Shown here: positions 21,801 to 35,200 of the stretch, piece after piece
Layout: every line of letters begins with the position of its first letter
Position numbering within the stretch: the first letter of the stretch is position 1
NCBI GenBank assembly: GCA_009746045.1
Contig: RPFO01001288.1
Location: 21,788 to 85,787, forward strand
Direction: 5' to 3'
Length of the DNA stretch: 64,000 nucleotides
Source: Mesostigma viride
Lineage: Eukaryota; Streptophyta; Mesostigmatophyceae; Mesostigmatales; Mesostigmataceae
Notes under the pieces: generated by a model
The model's input: the letters and a program-made list of their open reading frames with translations, nothing else
Database searches by the model: none
Told to the model about the DNA's origin: nothing
Translations under genes and position numbers: made by a program

Positions 21801-24800
21801 CGCTGGGACGACCGCTCCTGCTGTCAGGCCCTTTGGGTCTTGCGCCCGGGTCATCCGCCCAGTCACGAGACGAAGCTTCCATCCGGATGTCGCTGCAGGC
21901 GGGGCACAGACGAGAGGGATGGGAATTAAAGAACAGGAATGCAGTTCAATAAGCTACAGGATAAGCTGGAGAGAGCGAGGAACGACAAGAAAGCAATGAC
22001 CTAGGCAACCCCACATTTACAAGTGCAGGCTAGTTCTTCAAAGCTGCACAAGCGTGTTGACTACACGAAATATGATGCATGAAATCCTTCAGCAGGCATA
22101 CCAACGTATTGACAGGCAAGAGGTTGCTGTCAGGGATCGGATGCTCACACCAGCCATTGTACAATGAATGCTAAGGCGTTCAGGAGTTAAACATAACTCA
22201 CTTGTTACGTTAAAATGTAGAGCTTGGCAAGACCTTCTAAAGCCGCCAAAAATGCGCAATTCTGACAGAGGATGCAAACGATTATTAAGTCCCTAAGTTG
22301 GGTCTCTAGGCGTTCCCGAGGTCCCGAGCGGGCGCTTTGGGAGTGTACTGACGACAGGCGCCTGCCCTGTCAACGCAAGTCGGACTGAGAAGTCCAGTTA
22401 GCGGCGCAGTGCTGAGCAGTACTATCATATAGTCCTGTACCAGAATTTGTCACGTCCGATCAACCATCGATTGATGTGCGGTGCCACCAACCTACCGTGG
22501 TAGGTTTGATTGCTAACGAAAGACAAGTGCTAAACTACAGATTTGTTCTAACAGGAGGTACGGGTTCAAGCGCCGAAGTTGGGAGTCAGAGTATCGCTGG
22601 TAGGTGGAACGAATAAATGAAAAGAGGAAGGCCGGCCTCTAGCAGGCCAGGCACGTTTTTGACCCAGCCGGACGTGCATGCTGCCGCAGAGTTTGCTGGC
22701 TGTGTGCGTGGTGCGCAACGGAGCGCTGCCGCATGGACATGCTGGCTGCGAACGTTGCTTAGTGCGTGTGTGGTTAATCATTTTGGAATAAAGCCATTGT
22801 GTGACGAGAATGCCTCACTGTAATTCTCCCAATGGTCTCCTGCGTAGTGGCACAATGTGATATGCCTGGCTGCGGACAGACCGTAAATACAGGATTGTAC
22901 AGGATTCTCAGTAGAGTGCAATGTAGACCACCTTAGTGAATCTTAACAGCAACACACGTCTATCATAAAAACCCAAGACCAGGACTGGGGACGGGATGTA
23001 TTACATACTTTTGAAAGAGGGCGTCGCGAATACTAGACACCCCTACTTCATAAACAACCTACCCCATCCCTTCCTCGAAACAGACACACACTTAAGCGCC
23101 TCGCCATCCACCGCATCACCACAATATAAGAATACCTGAATAGTAATATACAACCTGAACAGTAACCATTTCGGCAAACCTCAACTGCCTGGCATTCACC
23201 CATCATCCTCGCACGTCAACACAACATCACCCATCATCCACGCACCTCGACGCAGCCGAATCCATCATGGTGGCCAGCGAAAACTCCTGCATGCAACAAG
23301 GCGTAGCGAAGACTAGAGACGGCGAGCTCACCACCATCCCTCCCTCTATACACACAATACCTCTGCACGACCCCTCCACACAATCCCTCCACACAACCGC
23401 TCCACACAACCCCTCCACACAATCCCTCCACACAATCCCTCTACACACCTTAGTGCCTCGCCATCCAGCCCATCCATCATCGGCGCCAGCGAGAACTCGA
23501 GTGACACCTCGCCTCGCCACTGCGGACGCCACCGCCCCCCCAACAGCACCGCCAGCGAGGGAACCCCACACCCCTTGGCCACCGCCGCCACGGTGGCAAG
23601 ATCCGCAGGGGCAAAACCAGCACGAGCTGCTGATGGCCAACCAGCACGAGCTGCTGCCGATACACCCGCCTGGGAGCTGATTTGTCTCGTCCAACCCGGA
23701 CCACCCCCGCTCATGATGGGTAGTGTGGGCGGGGGGCCCATCATCGCAGGGTCCAGCGTGGCCACCCCCGTGTAGATGTACTCGAGAACCGGCCGGAAGA
23801 CCTCGGAGCGCACCCGCAAGGACACCTGCCACCTGGCGCCGTCGGCACTCGCGGATTCGCAGCGGTCCCTGGCCTCCGGCTGGGCTGCAGCGCATGCCAG
23901 GAGTATGGCCTCCCCGTCATTATCAGCAAAGGCTCCTCCTGCACCGCCACGCCCTCTTCCTCCTCCCACCCCTTCCACTCCTTCCCCTCCCCCTCCTCCA
24001 CCCCTTCCTTCCCGTCCTTCACCCCCCCCTCGTCCCCCTCGTCCCCCTCGTCCTGCTTCTCCTCCTCCCTGACCTACTCTTCCATCCACTCCACTTTCTG
24101 CGGATCCTGGCATTGGGGCGGGAAATGGCACCAGCCTCTGGGCCAGCGACTTGCTCCGGCACGCCAGGATACCTTGGTGTGCGGACAAGGCCGTGCCATC
24201 GCTCAAGTTTATGCGGACATCTGCGGTGGCCTGAGGGTTCGGGGGGGGGGGGGGGGAGAAAAAGTGGGGCATTGAGACGAGAGTATTCAGTAACTGACAA
24301 CAAGAAGAGACGCGCTGAGAGAAAAATGCTGAGAGAAAGATATAAACAAGAATTATATCAAGATTGCCAAACATAGGTAAGATAAATAGTAATGAAAGAT
24401 GCGCCAAGGTCGGCAAGTCCCGCGTCACCTCGCCATTCTCATTTAAAAAACACATCTCATAAAACACTAATATCGACCACACAGCATTCATCACCTGGTC
24501 ATCCTCATGCTGCTTGCCATGCTTCCAGATGGTACATTACTTAATCTAGAAAAGCGGTGCAATACTATAGTATATCGGCGCAATTGTAAAGTAAAGCGGC
24601 ATAGTACGACTCAAACGAATGATGGATGCCATGAACCCAACCCGCAGCATCCGTCCCCTTGCTGTGCAACACTGCTCCGGCCACCCACCCACAGGCATGA
24701 CCCCTTTCAACCTCAACATCATTTCCGATCAACCTGAACAAGCTGGTGTCACACTGCTACTATAAAAAGCTGGCATGAGCTTCTTATATGCGTAGGTGCT

Positions 24801-25905
24801 CACGCTTTCAAGCCCACGCTGGTGTTCCACACAGCATTTTGAACTTTTTTTAGATGGACCGACACCGCTATGCTAGAGACGTTATGCGGCAGTATGAACC
24901 TAGATGACAGCATTTGTCAAAGATATACACATACATACAGTCACGTGCTTATTCATTAATACACATACGATACTTTCCGATCAGACGATACTTTCCGACC
25001 GTGATTATCATAGCATCCCCCACCTCGTCCTGCAGCGCCCACGCCATGTCCTGCCCCAGGTGTGACGGGCGGCCGTAGATCCCAAAACGTTGCAATGCGC
25101 AGGTAGCCCAGGCCTGGACGCTGCATGGGACGATGACGTCGACAGGAAAAAGATCGTAAGTCCTAATACGACGATTCTCCTGTCCCCATGTGAACGTGTG
25201 GCCTTCTCTGAAACGCCAAGCTCAGTATGCGGAGCCCGCTCCTACCCGGGAACCACATTCAGCACAAGCCGACCTTCCTCTGATAGACATGTGAAGAAGG
25301 GAGGGATGCCCAAAGTGGATGCTAGAAGACCAGTAAGCATAGGCGTGGCACCTGGCAACAGGTCTATTAAGAAGATACACGGATACCCTAATAACATACA
25401 TATCATATAACACACGTATAACATGAATACAACGATAAGCCTATGTTTACCAAGCGTGCTCCTGCACCAACAAGCATCGCCCCCGTACCGAGCCTAGCAC
25501 TACTTGAGAGCACTAGCACTACTTGAGAGCACTAGCACTACTTGAGAGCACTAGCACTACTTGAGAGCACTAGCACTAATTGAGAGCACTAGCACTAATT
25601 GAGAGCACTAGCACTAATTGAGAGCACTAGCACTAATTGAGAGCACTAGCACTAATTGAGAGCACTAGCACTAATTGAGAGCACTAGCACTAATTGAGAG
25701 CACTAGCACTTGGGAGCCCTGTGTACCCCACACAGCTGCGTGTTCCGATACCCTGCAGAGGCGCAGTCCAGACATAACCATTCGCCCCATACATAGCGTC
25801 GCCCTATATAGTGTGTTACTGTACAGCCGCACTGTGCAGACGCGTCCTCCAAGCACACTCACCACCCAAAACCGAGCACAGCCGTATACATCCCAGCGTG
25901 AAATA

Positions 25906-25982
<77 letters not shown>

Positions 25983-28900
25983 CCCCCCCGCCCCCCCCGC
26001 CCCCCCGCCCCCCGCCCCCCGCCCCCCCGCCCCCCGCCCCCCGCCCCCCCCCCCCCGCCCCCCCCGCCCCCCCCCCCCCCCCGCCCCCCCTTGCGTACCC
26101 TGCAGAGCGGTCCTCCAAGCACAGCTCCACCAGCAGCTGCCGAAGCTCGTCACTTTCAAGCGAGGAACAAGTTGCGGGCCGGGTGGGGGCACTGGGGGCC
26201 GCCGTGTGGGTTGTCCTCCACCGTTGCGCCTCCATGCCGCCCTTGGCCAGACCATTCCCAGCCACGGTTACAAAAACATCCTGGACGCCGTCACTTCCCC
26301 CTGCCGTCACCTCCACAAACGCCCGCAATGCTGCGACTAACAGCACCGCTTGGTCATCATCCTCCTCGCCCCACAGCCCACCCAGCTTGGCCTCCGTTGG
26401 GGCGCCGGCCGGGGTGGCCGCCTGGGCTTGCGCGCGCCGGCTCTTTGCACGAGATGTGATCCACCGACGCAGGCTGCTGGGGATGCCGGCTTGCGCCATC
26501 TTGTCCCTGGGGAAGCCCACGAGTGTCCCACAGGGTCGCGGCGCAAGCCCATGCACACGTCAAGCAAACGAGACAGGAATGCCACCTAGGTTTATGCACC
26601 ATGCCCAAGCAGCCGCAACTCAACCACCTCTATGAATCTTCCCTGCTGGGGCCCTCGGCATAGGGAATAGGGCATATGACCATAGTAGTATCATGGCAAG
26701 GTCTTGGGCCTCGTCATGCCAGGTTATTGGACCGGCCGCAGTGAGCGGTGACCGGGCCTCGAGGTTACTTCGATCCACGCAAGCATTAGCAATCAAGAAA
26801 CTTCCTGCCGGGGGGGTGGAAGGGGATCGTGAAGAATGTATGTCAATAGTCATGCTACCAACCGTTCCTAGTATTAGTCAATTAGGAACGGAGAGTCCCT
26901 ACGTGGGGGGGGGCTGCATGATGAAGCCCGCACGAATGGGGGAAGCCGATGTCCGCAAAGTTGCGCCTTGCGTTACAGTGTGGCGATGTTGTAGCCACGG
27001 ACTGTTGTAGCCATGGACTTTAACTAAGAAGTACATGAACAGGGGGCTAAAATCGCAGTAAACCGGCAACCCCACCGTCTACAAAAGATTCGGCAAATTA
27101 AGAAATTTACGCAGTAACGATTGGTAAAGGGACGAACGTCGCCTTGCCTGCTTGATGGTTACGTGCCCTTCATGAACTACGGTGTATCATCCGCGCGCCG
27201 ACAGCCAACCATCGAACCAGAATGAGATGAAACCAGCGCTGAAAGACAACCTCATTCGCATTACCATTGAATATAGGTTAGGCCGCCGCGCTTCAAGGAT
27301 CCATCAACTTGCTGATGGAGAGCTGGGACGTGGACACTATGAATCAAATCCCCCCCCCCCCAACTTCGCCCCTAGAACATTGCATTTACCCCCTCGCTGC
27401 ACCTTTGAGGCCCAAGCTTGAATGGGACCAGCACGCCCAGTCCCAAAGGGAACAGTTCTCGGGTCAAGTCCTTCATTTGGAGCACGCCACGGTTGCGCAG
27501 CCGCGGCTAGACATCCTTTCACAACCGGCTCGGCTTGGCTGATCCTTAATGGATTTAGCATTGGCCTCAATCGCAGGGAGGGGTTGGGGGACTCTATCTT
27601 GTCCTCATCCCGGCACTCCATCCCTGTGAGTCCATGAAATCCTCGGACAGTTGAGGCCAGGCCTCAATGTCATGCGCCTCTAAGTGCAGGGAAATGCCCA
27701 CGGTAACATGAGACGAATACAGTCATCCTTTTTGTACGGTAAGCTCATTCAGCTTCGACTGCTGGCCATTGGCACAGAGCAGAGCTATAAGGGCACATCG
27801 TCATTAAGCAAGTGGGCAATCAAGAGCCGCCCTGATGCCCGCACCCACTTTTCCCAGCACGCACTGTCCATGCAGGTGACACGTTCACAACAGTCCAAGC
27901 AACCCAGGCCCGTGCATACAGTAAAAGGCACTTGCAGCATCTGTAAAGGCATCTGATAGCCACAACATATGAGCAGAGTATATGATAGTCGGGGTTACCT
28001 AGACCCCGATCGTAGCCCCTTGTGCATGCATTTGAAGTCCATGGGTACAACATCAATCAATATAATTAATTAAAATTTATGGGTACGACAGAATGGCTAC
28101 GTCTACGTGTAAAATCAACAGCATGGCCCAGTTTCGCGCTGGGTTAACCTGCGGGATATCGCTTCCACGATGTGTGCAGGCGTCAGAAACGGCAGCATGC
28201 AGCCGATAAGACTGCCTATGGAAACATCAAGGTGCGCTGTGTGATGCCTACTGGACACCTCCAAGCACGCTGTGCACACAACCCCTTGCACAGACTGTGG
28301 TGGCCGATGGGGGTGGGGGCCCCGGTTGTTAAGGGTAGGGTGTGCGCGCATGGATCAAGGCGGTGGGGGGGTGGAGGGTGTGCGTGCATGTGGGCACATG
28401 GGCGGCATGTGGGCATGTGGAGGGAGGGTTTGAGGGCTCATTCGCAGTGTTACCTACGCATGCAGCGTCGAGAAATGTGGAGAGAAAGTCCTCTAAAAAT
28501 CTCCATACACGGCTCACCTGGTGCCTGGGACCCTGGCGAAGGCTGCCAGGCGCAGCAGGTGCACCACCTGGGTGTCCATGCGCACGTAGAACTGGCACTC
28601 AATGGAGGACTTGAGTGACGTGACCAGCGGGCTGCCCGGCATCAAACACCCCTTGCCTTGCTGAGGATCCCCACGGGACGCGATGGCAGAATCAGTATCG
28701 CCAACGCTCCACGGTGGTCCGGTATTATTACGGTCACGCGTGCTACCAGTTGCCACGGCACCAGGCCCGCCGTGCCCTATGTGCGCAGCAACTGGCAGAA
28801 CCTGGTTGGTACTGCTAGCGCCTGCCAGGTGTCGCTCCACCGCGGCGAGTTGGGCTGCCAGTACGTCGGTCGCCTTGCTGGCGACACGCTCGTCGGGTGA

Positions 28901-29201
28901 CGTCAGCAGCATCAGCAGCGCATCGGCGGCCTAAGGAAGGGCGACAACATTACAGTGCACGTGTACAGGCAATAAACACAATATACGAAAGCGCAGGCAT
29001 GCAATCCCATCACAGGACAGTCAAAGCCATCGGCACACACCGAGGCTGGTATATGGGGCCGGAAGACGCGTGGGAATGACTGCGCTAACCGGGAATCACC
29101 ATCAACTGCATTTGAAATAAACCACATCACAGATGAAACTGCATCAAAACCATTCCCATTCTGCGCCCGCCCACCCACCCACATCTTCAAACCAAACCTG
29201 T

Positions 29202-29236
<35 letters not shown>

Positions 29237-32200
29237 AACCTCTTTTCCCCCGGGCACATCCTCATTCTTGTCATCCCTCCTTTCCTCCTCCCCTCCATAC
29301 AACACAGCCAGAGGTTGGTGTCTCTAACTCCCAAACAGTGCTCCCTAATCATTAGGCGACGGCTGTTTACAGCTCACGTTTTGATAACAATGCTGATGCT
29401 GGAGCATGACACATTTCCCCAACCCCAACCCTTGGCACATTCCTGCTACTCACGTTCGTAATCTTAGTATGCGCAAGGCGTTCTCGTTCAGACCTATCCT
29501 CTTGACCTAATGCCTGCTTTCTCATGTCTATGTCAACTAGTCCTTCCCTCAATGAATATGCTCTGTTGGAAGCGTCCATATGCCCCGGTAATCCGAGGAG
29601 AGGCCCAAGGCACGGAACACTGGGACCCGTTCAACCTGAAAGGAGGCTAACTGCCCAATTGTCGCGTAATGCACGATACGCCAACCATGCAATATGTAGA
29701 ACACCATGGACGCAAAAATATTCTTAAACAGAAGAGCGAAGGAAAGGCCACTCTGACGCAAACAGAAAGGCAGCGGATGGAAAAGAATAGGAATAAAACA
29801 ATAGGGCTGCCGTGGGGCAGACACCCATTCCCACCCCATGCCTCTGCCACCACTGCATATGGCCCATTCATTGCATACCCATCGCCCTATCGAACCAAGG
29901 GAAGCAGGCATGCTAGTACACCTTACCACAAGACCGAATACAAGGTATTAGTATACACACCTCATGCACAACCTCGTCAGGAGCGGGGTCAGCGCGATGT
30001 GCTGCCAGCCGAGCATCTCCCACACCCAATAAGCCGGGGAGACCATTCTCACAGCAGCCGGATGCAAGCATTTGTGCCGGCTGCGACCCGCTGCCTTCCT
30101 CGAGGGCGTCAGCAACAACATTGCGAGCGGCAGCGGCAAGGGCACCCTGCCACGGCTGGAGCAGCATCGCGCTGATGTGGCGTAGCGGGTTTTATGGTAC
30201 AGAAGGAGGGTGGAGGGAAACAGATAGCAAAATACAACTAATTAGATAGCAAAACACTACAATTACTATTGTTAATACAGGAGATTTACAATGAATCCAG
30301 AGTATATGTGTGTGGTGGGAACAGGTGGAGGGAGAGGGGTGCAGAGTGATGGCTATGTGTGCGAGTGACTATGCAAGGAACATGTGCGTGTGTGTAATAC
30401 AAATGCACCCCGAACTACTATCCATAACTCCATTATCAAACATGCTCGGAAGTGGCATCAGAAGTCGCTCACTGAGGCTCTATCCCCAAATCGCAGATCT
30501 CACGTAGAAAACCCCAACACAATACATGCATGCTTTCTTTCCCACCTGCCGTAGCTGGCCAGGACCACCGCCAGTTGCTCTGGCATCCGCGCGTGCCGCA
30601 TGCATGCGTCACACAGGAACACATCGCTGCTGCTGCTGACATCAGCATCCCTCCTTGGCACACCCTGGTGTCCATCCAGGAAACCCCCCTCTCCTGCCCG
30701 CTCCAGCCCCCACTTGCTCGGGCCCGAGCAGGTGCAGGGTGCCTCATCGGGTGTGGCGCCTGCCGGTCTCTCCTGACCCACTCCATTAACCAGCTGCCCT
30801 GCGGAGTGCTTGCCTAGCAGACTCCCCACCAGTCGTCTGTCGTTACCACATTCTCCGCCCAGGCCCCTCTTCCCGTCCATTGCCCCCCCCGCCTCCACGG
30901 CCGGCTTCCGATGCTGTCGCTTGTCCCTGGGGGAGGACGCTAGGTGCTCGCACATCCTCGCGACCGCGTGCCAGCACGCCTGTCGGACGTGGGGGGGGGC
31001 TGATGATTCGGTGGCGGATGCCAGTAGAGCGGGCAGGCCGCCCCCAGCCAGGACCGCCCCCACCAGCTCAGCGGACGAGAGCAGGCTGGATAGTGCCTGG
31101 GCGGCCAGGTAGGCCAGGGGGATGGCCCCACTTGACCCGCCTCGATTTGCACTTCTTGCTGTCTCGGCCTTGCGTTCTCTGTCTGCGACTCTTTCAGATC
31201 TCGTGAGTCGAGGGCAGCTATTGCTGGCATCCTTGCTAAGTGCACAGCTGTTGCTGGCATCCTTGTTGCTGAGCCCGATACCGTTCCGGTGTGCATGTGT
31301 GCTGGGAAGATTCTTTTGAAGGATGGCACAGCACAGCTCCGTCGTGCGCCGGACAAGGTGTAAAGGGGAGGGGGCTAGCTCGGGGGGGTGCAACTTTGAG
31401 TGCGAGCGGGACGGGGATGGTGAAGGGGGTGGGGCGTGGTGCCGGATGTCGGCAGGGTCATGGGAGGGGTCCACGAGGCTTGGGCCGAAGGACGGGACGG
31501 CCTGCGCGTGTGGAGGGGGGGATGGGGCACCCGGCGACGTTACATATATCGCCAGTGAAACAACCAACAAAATAATTAGATAAATCATCGTTGCCACGAG
31601 ACAACTGATAAACAGAGCTCATTTCAGACTTTTTTGCCCAGCCGGCCCCGCCCCCGCAACAAATCGCAAAGCTGGGGGCTGGGGACAGCCGCCAGGCTCC
31701 CGGCGCCAGGCACCATCTAACTGAGGGGACCCAAGGCCCCCTGGAATATCGGATTTCCTGTCAGAAAGTCTTCTTGAGGGTCAGTTTCCCTCCCGCCCGC
31801 CACAATTTTGGGTGTCAGCCGTCAGAAGTTACCAACGTCGTTCATCTTACAAGAAGGTGCAATGAACTCACTGAACTGTCTAGCGCCGAAGTAATACTTG
31901 TCACCTACGGACTACCGACCTATAAGACCGTTTTCCCCGCCCCAGCCATTATAGGGCCTGCCGGAGCGCTGGCCCTGCCCCGGCAACTTTCCCGGCCTGC
32001 CGAGGCCGGCACCCCGCTGCCAGGGATCCCCCGCGGGGCCGGCACTAAAATGAGCACTGCTGGTAACATGGTTAGATATATCGATGAGGCAAATGGCGAC
32101 ATCGCAAGGTATGTCATCAAGAATATCAGCATGGATGACAAGGACATATGACACTCTGTGGTCTGGGCATCAACACGTCCCTACCGAAGCCGGAAAGTGC

Positions 32201-35200
32201 CCGGGCAGAAACTGAAGGCAAAAACTAAAGGGCAAAAAGTACAGGCCAAAAAAAGACACATACACTGGGCCAGGCCAACCCATGCATACCCTTATCGATC
32301 ATAGCCATGAGTATAAAACATGACGCAGTCTACGTGTAAATTATATAATTTATATAATTATTGAATGAATGAATGAATGAATGAATGAGTGAGTGAATGA
32401 ATGAATGAATGAATGAATGAATGAATGAATGAATGAATGAATGAATGAATGAATGAGTGAGTGAGTGAATGAATGAATGAATGAATGAATGAATGAATGA
32501 ATGAATGAATGAATGAATGAATGAATGAATGAATGAATGAATGAATGAATGAATGAATGAATGAATGAATGAATGAATGAGTGAATGAATGAACGAATGA
32601 ATGAGTAAAAGCTGTGAATGCCAGAGGCATGCCTCGTTGTAAAGATGATGTCATGCAGCGGATGGCTTCCATCCAGCAGCACAGCTATCATGAGACTTCA
32701 ATGACAAACAAGAGGGAATATGACAAGAAAGCAAATCACCTCTGCCAGGGCTGAGGCCGACCCACACTATAGTGTGTAACTAATCTGCCGGCACCAGCCC
32801 CTACTTTTCACCACCAGTTTTGAAATCTATAAACATCGCATTCGACCATCAAGTAATAAGATCGTTATTGCGACTGCCCCGCAGCTCCTAACCAAACAGA
32901 TCAGGGCCACAAAAACTGGACCCATGGCGATTGCCACCCGCGCGCGCACCCATGCACCGGGGCCACCACCAGCGCACACAACCCTACCGCGATAGCCACC
33001 AGCGCACGCAACAATGCCGGCAGGCCCGCCGACGCCCCCTTGCTGCCAGCACATGCTGCTCCCGCCTGCACTCCTTCCCCCGCAGCCACCGGCGTGTTTT
33101 GTGAGCAACTCTGGCGGCCGTGCAGGTGGCGGTCCACCTGCGCCGCCAGCTCCTCCGCCAACGCCAGCATCAACGTGGGGGCCCAATCACCCACCAGGGC
33201 GTCACGAGGGAGGCGGCCGTCGGGCTCTGCGAGGGTGCTCGTGAGCGCATTCCCACACAAACAGACAGATGAGCCATTAGGGGGCATACACAAGTGGGCA
33301 AATAGGCGCGTGGGGGCATACACAAGTGGGCAATTAGGCATGTGTGGGCATGAACAATCGGCGCATGGGGGCATTAACAAGTGGGCCAATAGGCGCATGT
33401 GGGCATGAACAAGTGGGTAATTAGGCACGTGTGGGCATACACAAGTGGGCCAATAGGCACGCGTGGGCATACACAAGTGGGCGTTTGTTGGCGTTTGCCA
33501 AGAACTTTGCACTATGTACAGAGGAGTCCGACTGCTACCGTCCTCCCAGGCCCACCCCTAAAGTCCTGAACATAGAATACAGGGCCTGGATTCCGATACT
33601 CTAGCAGCGGTAGTAGTATAGTACACATACACAACATTATTAGGGCTTGCCTTTTAGGAGAGGCCGTAGCAGCACTGTGGGAAGCTGTCCTTTCCTGCAC
33701 TGTGGGAAGATGTCCCTTTCGGCCCTTGAAGCCGTCGCGGAACCTAGTTCCCCCATGGCCAGACGCCATCTGCTGGCTTTTAATGTAATGGCTAGAGGGC
33801 TCCTCGCACTTTCGAGGCTTGAACATGACAGAACGGCGCCAACTTCGGAGGTGTAGGGGAGCCAACTACCGGCGACTGCTGTCGTAGTGCCCGTTACAAG
33901 CCCGCGTCACATACAGGCATGAAAAGACCTACTGACAAAACCTAACTTTGTAACCACCCAACATGTCCCTGCCACGACAAACAACTGGTCATATCGCGCA
34001 GCGGTTGCGTGCCAAGAGAGACCCTGTCCTCGTCGGCGCACCCATACCTGCCAACAGGAATCTTTTACCTGTCAATTACACGTTGAAAAATCTGTCGATT
34101 ACCTGTTGATTACCTGTCGATTACCTTTCAAGTACCTGTCAAATACCTGTCAATTACCTGCTGCCCACTACCTGACCACTACCTGCCCACTTCCTTGCCC
34201 ACTACATGCTCATTATCTGCCCATTTACCTGCCCACTTTCTTGCCTATTTACCTGCCCATTGACCTGCCCATTTACTTGCCGGATACCTGCACAGAAAGC
34301 CTTCGCCCCAATCATGTTCGCCAACGCAAAGTTGTCTAATGCCCCCACGGTTGTGCCTGCACACCGATGCAGAGAGCGCACGCTGCGGCTTGCGTTGTGC
34401 TCGGGAGCGAAGCTTTCTAGGGCCTCCTCCCTCCGTCTCGTTTTGAACTACGGGTCAACGGTGCCTATACAGGCACCACCCCGTGGCGTCGCACCTTCTG
34501 TATGATTCTTTAAACCTGAAAAAGAATCTTAATCTAGTTTGATTTACCTGCACAGAATGCAGCCACTGCAATCAGCCCCGCGACCCGCACCGACGACCCC
34601 CACGCCGGCCCACAGAACGCCGCCAGCACATCCGCCCACCTGGTAGCACCCTCTCCACCACAACCCCTCCTCCTCCCCCTCTCTCCCTGCTGCGCCCCGC
34701 CACGAGTGCCGTGACACAGCGGCACCGCAGCGCCCACAAATGCCAGCAACCCGGCCGCTGCCTTGGACTGCGACTCGGACGGAGCGGCCGCTGGCGCCAC
34801 CTGGTGGCCCCACCATGGCGAAGCCCTGCTGCCCGCTAATGCCATATTCCTGGCAGAACGGCGGGCCTGCCATCCGCCCACGCTGTAAACCGCATCCAAG
34901 GTGCCTTCCAAGACCCCAAACGCCCAGAAGAGAGGGTCCTTTCCCGCCCCTCCCGCCGCAGCCGCCGCGCCGCATTGGAGTTGGTGATTCAAAACTTCCC
35001 GCTCACCACAAGTGCCCAGAGAGCTGGCTGCTGACAACAGCATGCCCCACACGGAGGACCCCCCAGCCGTGTCCTGGTGGTACAAGTCCCCCGCGCGCTC
35101 AACATCGCTGCTGCCCGTCACGCGCCCGCCCGCCTGGTGACACCCTGCGGGGCAGACGCAAGCACCTTTCCGGCGCAGGATGTCTGGGTTTCCAAGCAGG

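Noticed and set aside
22300-22600. Possible tRNA gene from a GGGTTCAAGC word near 22,562
   Set aside because: No box A or acceptor pairing is found at the required distance.
25671-26635. Poly-Pro and poly-Gly proteins across the C tract
   Set aside because: They are produced by the homopolymer. Only the part above 26,099 on the minus strand is real exon.
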